A stretch of DNA of 57,490 nt from Alphaproteobacteria bacterium (GTDB taxonomy: Bacteria; Pseudomonadota; Alphaproteobacteria; UBA9219; RFNS01): positions 1-57,490 of the forward strand of contig WGMR01000004.1 in the NCBI GenBank assembly GCA_016124955.1, written 5' to 3'. Position 1 is the first letter of the stretch, and each line of letters opens with the position of its first letter. A program made the translations under genes and the position numbers. Under the pieces are notes generated by a model. The model was not told the DNA's origin. It did not search any database and saw only the letters and a program-made list of their open reading frames with translations. Shown piece after piece: positions 17,068 to 26,783 of the stretch.

Positions 17068-18183
17068 TCAGGCGGCGGCGGGCGAGGTGATAATATCGCC
17101 CAGCTTATCGAGCAGGTAATCGAGGTCTTCCTGCCCCATATCCTCGAACTGGGTCAGGATACGTTCCAGCACGCGGCGGCGGTAACGCTCCATATCCTGC
17201 GCGCCGCCGTCCAGCTCGGTTTCGTGCACAACATCAATGGCCACGCGCACGGCGGGCAAAAGCCGCGCCGGCAGACCCGATTTGTCGTAAAGCGATTTCA
17301 TGCCCAGACGCCCGGCATCGTGGATCAGAATGCGCGCATTCACAACGGGCACGTTTGCCAGAACAGCAATCGCGTTTTCAAAAAACGTTACATCGCCCAT
17401 GCACAGCGCGCGGATCACAAGCGAAGGCGTCAGCCGCTTGTTGCGATAAAGCTGCAGCACAAGCTTCTCCACGTCCATCTCGGCCGCCGTCGCGGCTAGA
17501 TTGACGATCGCGCGTTCGCGGCTTTGCAAAATCATGTCGGCCGCAAGCGTGGGCGACATTTCATGGTGGGTCACGAGATAATCTTTCAGCTTTTCCGAAA
17601 CATGGGTCACGAGCCGCTCGGCCACCGCGACCGGAAGCTTGTCGCGCTTCACCAGCGGTTCCTGCACCATCTCGCTTTCCGGAAAACGGTCCACGACCTT
17701 ACCGAGGCTCTTTTCCGCGATCTTGGCGCCCTTGTTGCCGACCAGCGTCGCGACCGTCTTTTCGCTGCCCTTATCGACAATCGCATCAGCGACCGCTTCG
17801 GAAACGTCCGCGCGGCGCGCGATCGCGGCCTGTTTGTTGTCGGAACCGGCGCCGACAATCTCGATCAGGTCGGTATCGGTCAAAACCCTGGAATCTTCCA
17901 GGATCGGCAACGCAACCTGTTCGATATCTTTCGCGAGCTGCACCGCCACATCGTGCGGGATGCGCTGCGCGCGGCGCAAACTTACGGCAAGGCATTCGCG
18001 CACGCTGTCGGTTACATCCTTGGCCAGCGCGCGCACGATGCCGTGCGCCAGTTCCAGTTCGTGGGCGGTAAGCTGCGGGCTGTCGATTTCAAGCCCGACC
18101 TTGGCTGCGATCTCGGACCGCGCAACGGGCGAAGGGTCTGCAAGAAGTTTGGCGACGTCTGCCTGAGTAAGCTGCGATGCCAT
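17068..18183 (-). CDS. DUF2336 family protein
   Basis: I take the ATG at 18183, after a GGGGGAAAG ribosome site, which gives 371 residues, the usual DUF2336 size. The longer open frame to 18495 adds 104 residues of unrelated composition. The protein is soluble and almost wholly alpha-helical, with repeated short helices like HEAT-type arrays: VARSEIAAKVG, AVADAIVDKG, LVTHVSEKLKDYLV and ERYRRRVLERILTQFED. DUF2336 proteins are widespread in alphaproteobacteria and their role is not established. The neighbours, uppP and divergent apt, do not suggest one. The family call is firm, but function is unknown. Confidence 0.85.
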   Translation of the reverse strand: MASQLTQADVAKLLADPSPVARSEIAAKVGLEIDSPQLTAHELELAHGIVRALAKDVTDSVRECLAVSLRRAQRIPHDVAVQLAKDIEQVALPILEDSRVLTDTDLIEIVGAGSDNKQAAIARRADVSEAVADAIVDKGSEKTVATLVGNKGAKIAEKSLGKVVDRFPESEMVQEPLVKRDKLPVAVAERLVTHVSEKLKDYLVTHHEMSPTLAADMILQSRERAIVNLAATAAEMDVEKLVLQLYRNKRLTPSLVIRALCMGDVTFFENAIAVLANVPVVNARILIHDAGRLGMKSLYDKSGLPARLLPAVRVAIDVVHETELDGGAQDMERYRRRVLERILTQFEDMGQEDLDYLLDKLGDIITSPAAA

Positions 18184-18584
18184 GCGTTGGTACTTTCCCC
18201 CGTATGCGTGCCGCGCGTTAAACATAAATCCGCTCAGGCATCGCCTGAAGCTTTCGGCCCAAGTCCCGATATACAACGCGTTTTCGTCTGGTTCCGCAAG
18301 GCTACTATGCGCGATAAGATTTTCGCAATTGTTAAGATTTCCGGCCTGTCCGGTATATCGATTGGTTTTTATGAAATATATAACTGCGCATTTCGCTAAA
18401 ATTTTACCGGTGCTGCACTGCATCGGCTTCCCATACGCGCATGTTCGCGCGCGCCGCCACGCCTTCATTTTCCGGCGCACATATCTGGCGCACATATAAC
18501 GCGCATTTCCTGTTTGCAGGCCGCGGCAAACACTCTACTGTGTGGCGGCCTTTCCGGCGCGTTTCACCAAGATGGACCAGCCCC
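18184..18584. other. Divergent intergenic region between DUF2336 gene and apt
   Basis: This 401-nt region separates two divergent genes and should carry both promoters. It contains an AT-rich block at 18310-18410. A short direct repeat, GGCGCACATAT, occurs at about 18474-18484 and 18488-18498, roughly 90 nt before apt. Open frames across it have no ribosome site or family resemblance, and I see no RNA gene. Confidence 0.4.
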
Positions 18585-19103
18585 ATGCTCGATCTCAAGA
18601 ACCACATCCGCGGCATCCCCGATTTCCCGAAGCCCGGCATCCTGTTCTACGATATCTCGACCCTGCTGGGGCATGGCGAAGCCTGGAAGCAAACGATCGA
18701 AAGGCTGGCCGAAGCCATCGGGCCGGACAAGGTCGATAAGGTCGTCGGTATCGATGCGCGCGGCTTTCTCGTCGCCGCGCCGCTGGCGATTGCGCTTAAT
18801 ACCGGCTTCATCATGATCCGCAAGCGCGGCAAGCTGCCGGGCAAGACAATATCGTTCGATTACGCGCTCGAATACGGCACCAACGCAATCGAGATCCAGG
18901 AAGACGCCATCGCCAAGGGCGAGCGCGTTGTGGTGGTCGATGACCTGCTCGCCACCGGCGGCACCGCCGAAGCGGCGGTCAAGCTGTGCCGCAAGGTCGG
19001 CGGCACGGTCACGCGCACCGCGTTCATTATCGAACTCGGCTTCCTGCACGGGCGCAACAATCTCGATGTGCCGGTAACCTCGCTCGTCAATTACGATAGC
19101 TAG
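18585..19103 (+). CDS. apt: Adenine phosphoribosyltransferase
   Basis: The enzyme salvages adenine by converting adenine and PRPP to AMP and pyrophosphate in the cytoplasm. The 172-residue product from the ATG at 18585 begins [20 protein letters not shown], the standard Apt N-terminus, and carries the PRPP-binding signature [16 protein letters not shown] near residues 120-135. The longer open frame upstream to 18441 adds 48 residues not found in the family, so I reject that start. The gene is alone on its strand. Confidence 0.95.
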   Translation: MLDLKNHIRGIPDFPKPGILFYDISTLLGHGEAWKQTIERLAEAIGPDKVDKVVGIDARGFLVAAPLAIALNTGFIMIRKRGKLPGKTISFDYALEYGTNAIEIQEDAIAKGERVVVVDDLLATGGTAEAAVKLCRKVGGTVTRTAFIIELGFLHGRNNLDVPVTSLVNYDS

Positions 19104-19214
19104 GCTTCCCCCGTTTTATCGCACGGCTGTGTTGTCCATTTCCGGCAAGGGTCTTTCCTGTATTTGTGTGCCAGCAAGTTAACACTTTTTCTGTGGAATA
19201 ATTTGTTATTTATG

Positions 19215-19243
19215 GTAATATATTACTAATTATTAATATTAAT
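19215..19243. promoter_or_regulatory. Twin 12-bp palindromes at the start of the T-fold-like gene
   Basis: Two perfect 12-bp AT-only or nearly AT-only palindromes, GTAATATATTAC (19215-19226) and ATTAATATTAAT (19232-19243), are centred 17 bp apart in a strongly AT-rich block. The second overlaps the first possible ATG of the next gene. The arrangement could be an operator for a dimeric repressor, or the AT-rich core of a promoter. Confidence 0.35.
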
Positions 19244-19742
19244 GGATATCTGTATGGGGATTTTACCGCAAAAAGATATCAGGACAATGCGCCTCGACAG
19301 GGTCCCTGTCGCGCTGAAGATCGACCAGGGCCACATCAGCATCAATCCGGGCGTCGAGGCCAGCCAGGAAACCATCTATATAAGTGTCGCGCTGCAATTC
19401 AAAAATGCCGGCGCCGAAATCGCAAAAAACTGGAACTGGGAAGTTCTCAACGACTGGCTCATCGCGCAAAGCGGAAAGACCCTGTCCAGCGAGCTTGAAT
19501 ATTTTGCGGACGCGGCTTTGATGGTCGCGCTGGAAAGCGCCCGCGCGCAAGGCATCAAGATCAAGGCGGCGGATGTCATGCTGGAACGGCCGGACGTGCC
19601 GACCAGCAAAGGCACCGTTGTCGCCACGCGTCACATGGCATGGTGGCTGCATTACGGCGCGCTGCGCAATCCGTTCGGCGGCCGGCGTAAAACGGGTGCA
19701 AGCCCGCTCACGCAGACACGGCTTGCGCGCGCAACCTTATAG
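19242..19742 (+). CDS. Small cytoplasmic protein, possibly dihydroneopterin aldolase-like (T-fold)
   Basis: This 166-residue protein has no signal or membrane segment. Its strand-helix rhythm (DRVPVALKIDQGHISINPGV, then a conserved-looking NWEVLNDWLIAQSG-x-x-LSSELEYFADAALMVAL helix pair and a final VMLERPDVP strand) resembles FolB/T-fold enzymes, where 'xKPxA' strands follow the second helix. I do not see the full FolB active-site set, so the name is tentative. Starts at 19242, 19254 or 19287 are all possible; only the last has AGGA close upstream. The AT-rich palindromic upstream region is unlike the surrounding DNA. Confidence 0.5.
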   Translation: MDICMGILPQKDIRTMRLDRVPVALKIDQGHISINPGVEASQETIYISVALQFKNAGAEIAKNWNWEVLNDWLIAQSGKTLSSELEYFADAALMVALESARAQGIKIKAADVMLERPDVPTSKGTVVATRHMAWWLHYGALRNPFGGRRKTGASPLTQTRLARATL

Positions 19743-19756
19743 ATACCTGGGGGAAA

Positions 19757-21184
19757 TTACTGTTCGGGCGGAACGGTGATGCAGTTGCGTGCGTTGCGCA
19801 CCATATAGCCGCAGATCGCGCCCGCCATGTCCTTATCGAGCCCGGTAAGGCGCGCACGGTAAAGCGGCCCGTCTGCGGTCTTCACTTCCTGCACATAGGC
19901 CCGCACCTCGCCCGCGATCGGCTTGGCGGCGCGCGCCGCGTCCGCGACTGCCAACTGGCTCTGTTCGCGGCTCGAATAGGCGCCGACCTGCACGGCCCAG
20001 CGCGTCGTATCGACCGGTCCGCCCACCGATGGCGGCAACGCAGCGGCTTCGGGCCGGGCATCGGGCTGCATCACGGCACGTTCCTGCATGGCGGCTTCGC
20101 GCGCCGCGTTTTCCCATGATGGCGGCGCGTTCATTGCGACCGTGGTGACGCCGCCTTCGCCGCTCTCTTCGCTGCTGTCGTAACTGAATTCCTCCATGCC
20201 CCCGGCGGTATCGCCTTCGGCAATGGCATAGCCGTTTTCGCCCGGCTTGCGCGGCGGCACGGGGAAAGCTTCCGCACCGTTCGTTGTGCCGGCCACGCGC
20301 ACCGCGTAATCCTCGTCCAGGCCGAAGCGGGCGAAATTGCGATCGAGAAGTTTTTCCATCTGGCTGTCGCGGGTGTGGGTGCTGCGCCCGCCGAACACGA
20401 CGGCAATCAAACGTTTGTCGTTGCGTTGCGCCGAAGCGACAAGATTGAAACCGGAATCGCGGATAAAGCCGGTTTTGATCCCGTCCATGCCGTCATAGCG
20501 CTTCATCAGATGATTGTGGTTGGCGTGCGTCACGCCTTTATAGGTAAAACTTTTTGTCGAAAACAGCGGGTAATAGGCGGGGTAGTGATACAGCAACGCG
20601 CGGCCAAGGATCGCCATGTCGCGCGCGGTCGTCACCTGTTGCTTGTCGGGCAGGCCGGAAGCGTTGCGAAACACGGTTCGGTCCATGCCAAGCCTGCGCG
20701 CCTGTGCCGTCATCTGGCTGGCAAAATTCTTTTCGCTGCCGCCGATTGCTTCCGCCAGCACGACAGCCGCATCGTTGGCCGATTGCGTCACGAGCCCGAG
20801 CACGGCTTCGCGCGCGCTGATAGTTGACCCGGCGCGCAGGCCCAGCTTGGAAGGCGATTGCGCGGCGGCGAAGGACGAGATTTTCAAAGGCTGGTCGAGC
20901 TGCAAGCGCCCCGCCGCCAGTTCGCGGAAGGTCATGTACAGCGTCATCATCTTGGTGAGCGAGGCCGGATGGCGGGATGCGCGCGAATCTTCGCCTTCCA
21001 GAACCTTGCCGGTGCGGGCATCGACGACGATGTGCGAATAGGGCGGGCGGTATGGCGCCGCACGCTTCTTCTTGCGCGCGTATGCGTCATCAGGGAAAGC
21101 GGTTGCCGTCAGCGCGACAAGCGCCAGAAGCATCACCAGCGAGCGCCAGGAAAAACGCGGAAAGAATGCGTCTGCTCTTTGCAC
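19757..21184 (-). CDS. D-alanyl-D-alanine carboxypeptidase with C-terminal SPOR domain
   Basis: This periplasmic penicillin-binding protein (peptidase S11, DacA-like) trims the terminal D-Ala of peptidoglycan stem peptides. The 475-residue product has an N-terminal signal or anchor (about 15-37), then the three active-site motifs S75-L-T-K78, S135-A-N137 and K237-T-G. After the S11 domain comes a low-complexity linker. A SPOR domain at about residues 390-470 (WAVQVGAYSSREQ... YRARLTGL) binds denuded glycan at division sites in characterised proteins. This S11-SPOR fusion is common in alphaproteobacteria. It ends 15 nt from the convergent upstream gene. Confidence 0.92.
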   Translation of the reverse strand: MQRADAFFPRFSWRSLVMLLALVALTATAFPDDAYARKKKRAAPYRPPYSHIVVDARTGKVLEGEDSRASRHPASLTKMMTLYMTFRELAAGRLQLDQPLKISSFAAAQSPSKLGLRAGSTISAREAVLGLVTQSANDAAVVLAEAIGGSEKNFASQMTAQARRLGMDRTVFRNASGLPDKQQVTTARDMAILGRALLYHYPAYYPLFSTKSFTYKGVTHANHNHLMKRYDGMDGIKTGFIRDSGFNLVASAQRNDKRLIAVVFGGRSTHTRDSQMEKLLDRNFARFGLDEDYAVRVAGTTNGAEAFPVPPRKPGENGYAIAEGDTAGGMEEFSYDSSEESGEGGVTTVAMNAPPSWENAAREAAMQERAVMQPDARPEAAALPPSVGGPVDTTRWAVQVGAYSSREQSQLAVADAARAAKPIAGEVRAYVQEVKTADGPLYRARLTGLDKDMAGAICGYMVRNARNCITVPPEQ

Positions 21185-21391
21185 CGAACGACCCCCTTGC
21201 TGGCAAATTCAGGTGGAATAGCGGCAAAGCGGCTAACGAACCGAATCACCCCCAGCGCCCCAAGCAAATGCTAACCTATTGGAATTAAAACACAAGTTTA
21301 GGGTATTGAACCGACACAATGTGCAAAATGGCGGTTTCTTGCCACCCCGCCCACAGGGCCGATGACGCCATATAGCATAGTTTATTCCCGC

Positions 21392-21419
21392 TTGACGTAA
21401 ACAAAGACTTAACTATACT
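21392..21419 (+). promoter_or_regulatory. Sigma-70-type promoter of the phasin gene
   Basis: TTGACG (21392-21397) and TATACT (21414-21419) are separated by 16 nt, close to the housekeeping consensus. Transcription would begin near 21426 and give a leader of about 130 nt before the phasin ATG at 21558. The remaining DNA from 21185 to 21391 should hold the promoter of the divergent carboxypeptidase gene; I see nothing else there. Confidence 0.6.
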
Positions 21420-21444
21420 GACTTATTGTGCGGTGCAGCATAGA

Positions 21445-21479
21445 CCGGTATGCATATCGTTCAAACGATATGCAGCCGG
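21445..21479 (+). promoter_or_regulatory. Long hairpin/palindrome in the phasin leader
   Basis: TGCATATCGTT (21451-21461) and AACGATATGCA (21464-21474) form a perfect 11-bp inverted repeat with a 2-nt centre, flanked by CCGG on both sides that can extend it. It lies 20-55 nt after the predicted transcription start. It could be a protein-binding operator (PhaR is encoded in this window and PhaR sites in relatives contain TGC...GCA) or an RNA stem. Confidence 0.45.
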
Positions 21480-21557
21480 AACAATCCTTGTCACACCAGC
21501 CACCGGCCCCAGGTGAAGGCTTAGCCAGAAGCCACGGGCCATAAAAGGGAGCGAACC

Positions 21558-22088
21558 ATGACCACGACCAGCAAAACCAAGGCGCCTCACCTGAAAACGG
21601 TCGATCCGGAAGCGATCGAAAGCGTCATGAAGGCTGGCCAGGAAGCCGCCAGCAAACAGTTTGAGGGAGCCATGAAAGCAACATCCGAACAGCTCGAACA
21701 AGTCAGCAAGCGCCTGATGCAATCGGCCGAGCAAATGACATCTGCCAACCGCGAAACCATGGAAGCATGCGTTTCCGCCGCCACCATCTGCGCCAAGGGC
21801 TGCGAAGAAATCAGCCGCAGCCTGATGAACTGGTCGCAAGCCTCGCTCGAACAGGCGATGGCCACCAGCAAGCAGGCGCTGACGGTCAAGACCTTGCGCG
21901 AATATGTCGATCTGCAGACCGAATTCGTCAAAACCTGCCTCGACAGCACGCTGGCCGAAACCAGCCGTTGCAGCGAGCTGGCGACGCGCACCGTCAACCA
22001 GGCGATCGAGCCGGTGACCGAAAAGGTCAACGCCGCGATGGAACGCTTCAATCAGCAGAGCAAGGAAGCGGCGAAGGACGCCGCCTAG
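21558..22088 (+). CDS. Phasin family protein
   Basis: Phasins coat polyhydroxyalkanoate granules and control their number and size. The 176-residue product is entirely helical and amphipathic, with the family's LMQSAEQMTSANRETMEA and LREYVDLQTEFVKTCLDSTLAE-type helices and no signal peptide. The start follows a GGGAGCG ribosome site. It is monocistronic, with a strong promoter, a structured leader and a terminator. The PhaR/PhaC-like locus at 37.7-39.9 kb supports a role in carbon storage. Some phasin-domain proteins have other roles, but this context favours granule binding. Confidence 0.88.
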   Translation: MTTTSKTKAPHLKTVDPEAIESVMKAGQEAASKQFEGAMKATSEQLEQVSKRLMQSAEQMTSANRETMEACVSAATICAKGCEEISRSLMNWSQASLEQAMATSKQALTVKTLREYVDLQTEFVKTCLDSTLAETSRCSELATRTVNQAIEPVTEKVNAAMERFNQQSKEAAKDAA

Positions 22089-22109
22089 GCTTTTCGCTTA
22101 TTCGTTTCT

Positions 22110-22173
22110 CCGTTATTGCCATAACGGAAAGGCCGGAAACCCAAGCTAGCGAAGCTTTGGTTCCGGCCTTTTT
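22110..22173. terminator. Terminator between convergent genes
   Basis: A first hairpin, CCGTTAT-TGCC-ATAACGG (22110-22127), is followed by a long stem AAAGGCCGGAA...TTCCGGCCTTT (22128-22171) with a T run on the plus strand. It ends the phasin transcript. The opposite strand also has a short T run, so it may work weakly for the convergent gene ending at 22199. Confidence 0.8.
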
Positions 22174-22198
22174 CGTGTCCATGACCGCAAAGACAGCT

Positions 22199-22522
22199 TC
22201 AGGCCACGGGCATATGAGGTTCGTCGCGCAAGGATGGGGCGGATGCGTGTTCGGCGCGGCGCATCCCGCCATAGGCATGGCGGCAATATCCGTAAATGCT
22301 GAGCATCATCCATGCCGCCTGTCCGATCATTGCGGCAAGGTTAAAATTATTGAGCAGAGAGATAATAACCAGAATGGCCGAGCCGACATTTAAAAACGCA
22401 TAAGCGGCCGAACCTGCAAACCCATCCCTTACCTGCAACCCCGCATGCGCAACCAGGTAGCCGACGACGCCGGCGAGACCGACACAATCAAAGAATGACA
22501 GCCCGGTCAATTCTTCAAACAT
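22199..22522 (-). CDS. Small membrane protein, CBU_0592-like
   Basis: This 107-residue protein has three hydrophobic segments: CVGLAGVVGYLVAHAGL, a central FLNVGSAILVIISLL and a final AAWMMLSIYGYCR. The order matches the CBU_0592 family of small membrane proteins, whose function is not known. A charged C-terminal tail of about 20 residues follows. It is convergent with the phasin gene, and the next gene upstream on the same strand (22627) is about 100 nt away. Confidence 0.7.
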   Translation of the reverse strand: MFEELTGLSFFDCVGLAGVVGYLVAHAGLQVRDGFAGSAAYAFLNVGSAILVIISLLNNFNLAAMIGQAAWMMLSIYGYCRHAYGGMRRAEHASAPSLRDEPHMPVA

Positions 22523-22626
22523 GGCAGCGGCCCGGAAAATGGCTTGAGAAATAATGCGTGGCCGGAAATGAAATGCGGCTGGCTTGATTAAACCGCGAAC
22601 AAGTAAACGATCCTTTAATTCGGCGC

Positions 22627-22911
22627 TTAGTGCACCTGCTCCGCTTCATCAATCACGCTCAGCGCAAGCCGGTAGGCGGCGATCATCATGCCGTCGTACT
22701 TTTCGTGCAAATCAACCTCGCGCATGCGGTGCAGAAGCGCCAGCGTCTCGTCAGCGACCGCAGCCAGCGCGACCGTGCGGCCGTCCGCGAGGCGCACGCT
22801 CAGGCTGCGCGCCCGCATATCCAGATGCACCGCAAGCGGCTCGCCTTCGAAAAATTCATGGAAGGTCAGAATGGGAAGGATCCGGTTTTCTTGTTCTTGA
22901 TGTACGGTCAT
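22627..22911 (-). CDS. Small hypothetical protein (94 residues)
   Basis: The start at 22911 is chosen because GGGGAA lies upstream and the longer frame to 22965 adds an improbable basic extension. The product is acidic and soluble, with two predicted strands (LAVHLDMRARSLSVRLADGR) followed by helices (ETLALLHRMREVDLHEKYDGMM and a final ALSVIDEAE). I recognise no family. Codon use is typical of the genome, so it is probably a real gene. Confidence 0.6.
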   Translation of the reverse strand: MTVHQEQENRILPILTFHEFFEGEPLAVHLDMRARSLSVRLADGRTVALAAVADETLALLHRMREVDLHEKYDGMMIAAYRLALSVIDEAEQVH

Positions 22912-23254
22912 CTCTGTATTCCCCTGTTTTATCGTCCGGGCCCTGCAAGCCCCTGCAATCCGCAATTACCTTTGATTGGCTAGTTCTTATGGATTATTTG
23001 TAGCATACGGTTTGACTGTTTTTGCTTTCATGTATGGTGTATTTTCCGTTAACATGCTGATTTATATGGAATTCTGTATCTTCCAGAACAATCGCTTAGC
23101 ATGGTTTTTGTAATTTTATTGCGTTTCCATGTGCGTCCCCATCAGCCTCTACCTTGCCGCCGCGAGGGCACCATAAGCGATATTTTCCGGGATGCTCGGC
23201 CGGCGCTTTGGGTTATGCTTTGCAGGGCGTTATTTCTGAAGCGGGAGAGGTTGG
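22912..23254. other. AT-rich intergenic region
   Basis: This 343-nt divergent stretch is markedly AT-rich between 22980 and 23130 compared with its neighbours. It should contain promoters for the 22911 gene (minus) and the 23255 gene (plus). I found no RNA gene or convincing open frame. Confidence 0.4.
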
Positions 23255-23512
23255 ATGCTTGGTTTCTATGACGGCGCGGCCTGGGGGGTCATTATCGGGC
23301 TGGCGCTCATGATCATCGGCGGTCTGGTGATCTGGGCTTACGGCGCGCGGCGCTTCCAGCAAACCACCCCGGCCCTGAACAGCGATAATCCGGAAGCCGA
23401 AGCGACACGGCGCTTTCACAGCCGCCTTTCGCGCGCCTTTTTTATGTATGGAATTTCCGCCATCATCGCCGGGCTCGCGCTGTTCGCGTTCGCGGGTCGG
23501 CACTTTCTGTAA
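23255..23512 (+). CDS. Small two-helix membrane protein
   Basis: The 85-residue product starts after a good ribosome site (GGGAGAGG). It has two transmembrane helices, WGVIIGLALMIIGGLVIWAYG at about 10-30 and MYGISAIIAGLALFAFAG at about 64-81, joined by a charged loop. It belongs to no family I recognise. Size and layout resemble small inner-membrane accessory proteins, but the context gives no clue. Confidence 0.65.
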   Translation: MLGFYDGAAWGVIIGLALMIIGGLVIWAYGARRFQQTTPALNSDNPEAEATRRFHSRLSRAFFMYGISAIIAGLALFAFAGRHFL

Positions 23513-23521
23513 TAAATCCTG

Positions 23522-23889
23522 CTAGATAACCAGCGCAGCGACAAGCCAGCGCAACGGGTGACGGCTCGGCGGGCCCGGCCATACGGGCACGGTTCTCTGG
23601 GCTGCGTCTTCCATAAGGTTCTGCGGTGAATGGAGGCGCGCCAGGGAATGGGCGTTTGTAAGATACCAAGAGCGATGGCGCCGCGGCAAAAAGCATATAT
23701 ACCCAGAAGCGGGGCCGCGGCCGCACCCGCAAACGGCAAACATGCGAACGCGCATGCCGCCGTGGCTGCGGCAAGAAATCCGCGCGCAAGATAGGTGTTG
23801 CGATAATATCTGTAAGCGGGCACATGGCGGCCGCTACGGTTCGGAACCGTTTGAACAAATTCATCCAGTGGGCCAACGGCACGCGACAT
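23522..23889 (-). pseudogene. Small membrane protein gene with an apparent one-base frameshift
   Basis: From the ATG at 23889 one frame encodes a plausible protein (MSRAVGPLDEFVQTVPNRSG, then a hydrophobic LAAATAACAFACLPFAGAAA) to about 23690. From there a different frame carries the coding signal (high third-position GC, YLTNAHSLARLHSPQNLMED) to a TAG at 23522. Adding one T to the five-T run (minus strand) near 23687-23691 would join the frames into a protein of about 122 residues. It is either a recent pseudogene or a sequencing or assembly error. Neither half matches a known family. Confidence 0.4.
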
Positions 23890-24034
23890 ATCTGCGCTCG
23901 TATAAATTAAATATGAAAAATAAATCTGGGGCTATTGTACCGTGCGGTACGCACAACGGCAATTGCTTGAATAGTTTCATTAACCACAAAAACAGGTGGA
24001 ATTGCCTTTAAACGGCAAGCGCAGGGATAAAAAT

Positions 24035-25873
<1,839 letters not shown>

Positions 25874-25896
25874 AAGGTCTCTCGCAGCCGATCAAG

Positions 25897-25939
25897 CATT
25901 TTCCGCCCAAGTGGAAACCGGTTGGACGCAGAAAATGCG
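25897..25939. repeat. Extragenic palindromic element upstream of typA
   Basis: GCATTTTC (25897-25904) and GAAAATGC (25932-25939) form an 8-bp inverted repeat enclosing AGTGGAAACCGGTT. Elements with this composition (GTGGAAACCGGTT between GCATTTTC arms) recur between genes in other alphaproteobacteria as far as I recall. Only one copy is in this window. The 25874-26044 interval has no other visible feature. Confidence 0.45.
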
Positions 25940-26044
25940 GTAAAACAAAAAATCAGCGCGTTTTCACGGGTTCGACATGGTCAGAAAACGCGCCAGACTG
26001 CGTGCCTTATGGCGGTTTTGCGCGGGAAAGGCAAGGAAAAGCCG

Positions 26045-26707
26045 CTATACCGGCCCGGCGGGGCGTATCTGAACAAGCGGCGTATTGATAAGGGCTTCAT
26101 CCCGGGCGGGCATGCGCTCGACATATTTCCCGCGGGCGGCCTGCATGGCTGCATGCAGCCCCATGATTTTACGGTTGGCCTTAACCGCCGCCACGAGCGC
26201 GCCGCCGGTATCCATGATTGCGTCCGCATGCCGCAAGATCAAAAGGTTGGGTATGGCTTCCGGGCGTATGACAAGCAGTGTCTCAAGCGCCTGCCGGGCC
26301 ATTTGCCGTTTTTCGCTGCGCGCAAGCGTCAATTCGCCGAAGGCGCGCTTGTACAGAATGGCCATCGCCATGGCCGTGCTGCGCGATTTGCCGCGCAGGC
26401 ATGTCACCGCCAGCGTGCCTTCGGGCTTGGCGGCAAAGAATTCGCCCGCGAAATCCAGACCGGCCTGCACCTGTTCGCGCGCGGGGCTGTATTTTATTGT
26501 TCTATGCAACAAAAATCCGCGGCGCGTTTTTTCCGTATCCCAGCAAGTCAGCACCGCTTGCCGCACGCCGGGCCTGCTAAAATCCGGCGCGGCCCTGCCA
26601 TCCGTCGTTGCGGTCGGGTGATCGAAGCTTATGAATGCGCCGAGGCCTTCGCGCGCCTGCGCCTCAGCCAATTCGCTGTGTGGTCGTATAATAACGTTGC
26701 CGCTCAT
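26045..26707 (-). CDS. Dual-specificity/tyrosine phosphatase-like protein
   Basis: I use the ATG at 26707, giving 220 residues; the longer frame to 26824 adds 39 residues that overlap the neighbouring HAD gene. The P-loop is TCLRGKSRSTAMA around C103, with the C-x5-R pattern of cysteine phosphatases (C103, R109) followed by Ser-Thr and a helix. The His that normally precedes the Cys is Thr here. A DFSRPGVRQAVLTCWD segment could supply the general-acid Asp. Such proteins are common in alphaproteobacteria, with unknown substrates. It lies 77 nt from the HAD gene upstream. Confidence 0.65.
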   Translation of the reverse strand: MSGNVIIRPHSELAEAQAREGLGAFISFDHPTATTDGRAAPDFSRPGVRQAVLTCWDTEKTRRGFLLHRTIKYSPAREQVQAGLDFAGEFFAAKPEGTLAVTCLRGKSRSTAMAMAILYKRAFGELTLARSEKRQMARQALETLLVIRPEAIPNLLILRHADAIMDTGGALVAAVKANRKIMGLHAAMQAARGKYVERMPARDEALINTPLVQIRPAGPV

Positions 26708-26783
26708 ACTATCGTTTTCTGAAAATGCCCGTAACAATAATGGCGTTATAGATGAGTTGCGGGCAAAAAGGCAAGCGCACCGG

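Noticed and set aside
17068-18495. The full 475-codon frame for the DUF2336 gene
   Set aside because: The first 104 codons have atypical composition, lack a ribosome site and exceed the family length. The ATG at 18183 fits.
21421-21480. The phasin-leader hairpin as a tRNA or terminator
   Set aside because: It has no T-arm or anticodon-arm sequence and no T run after the stem.
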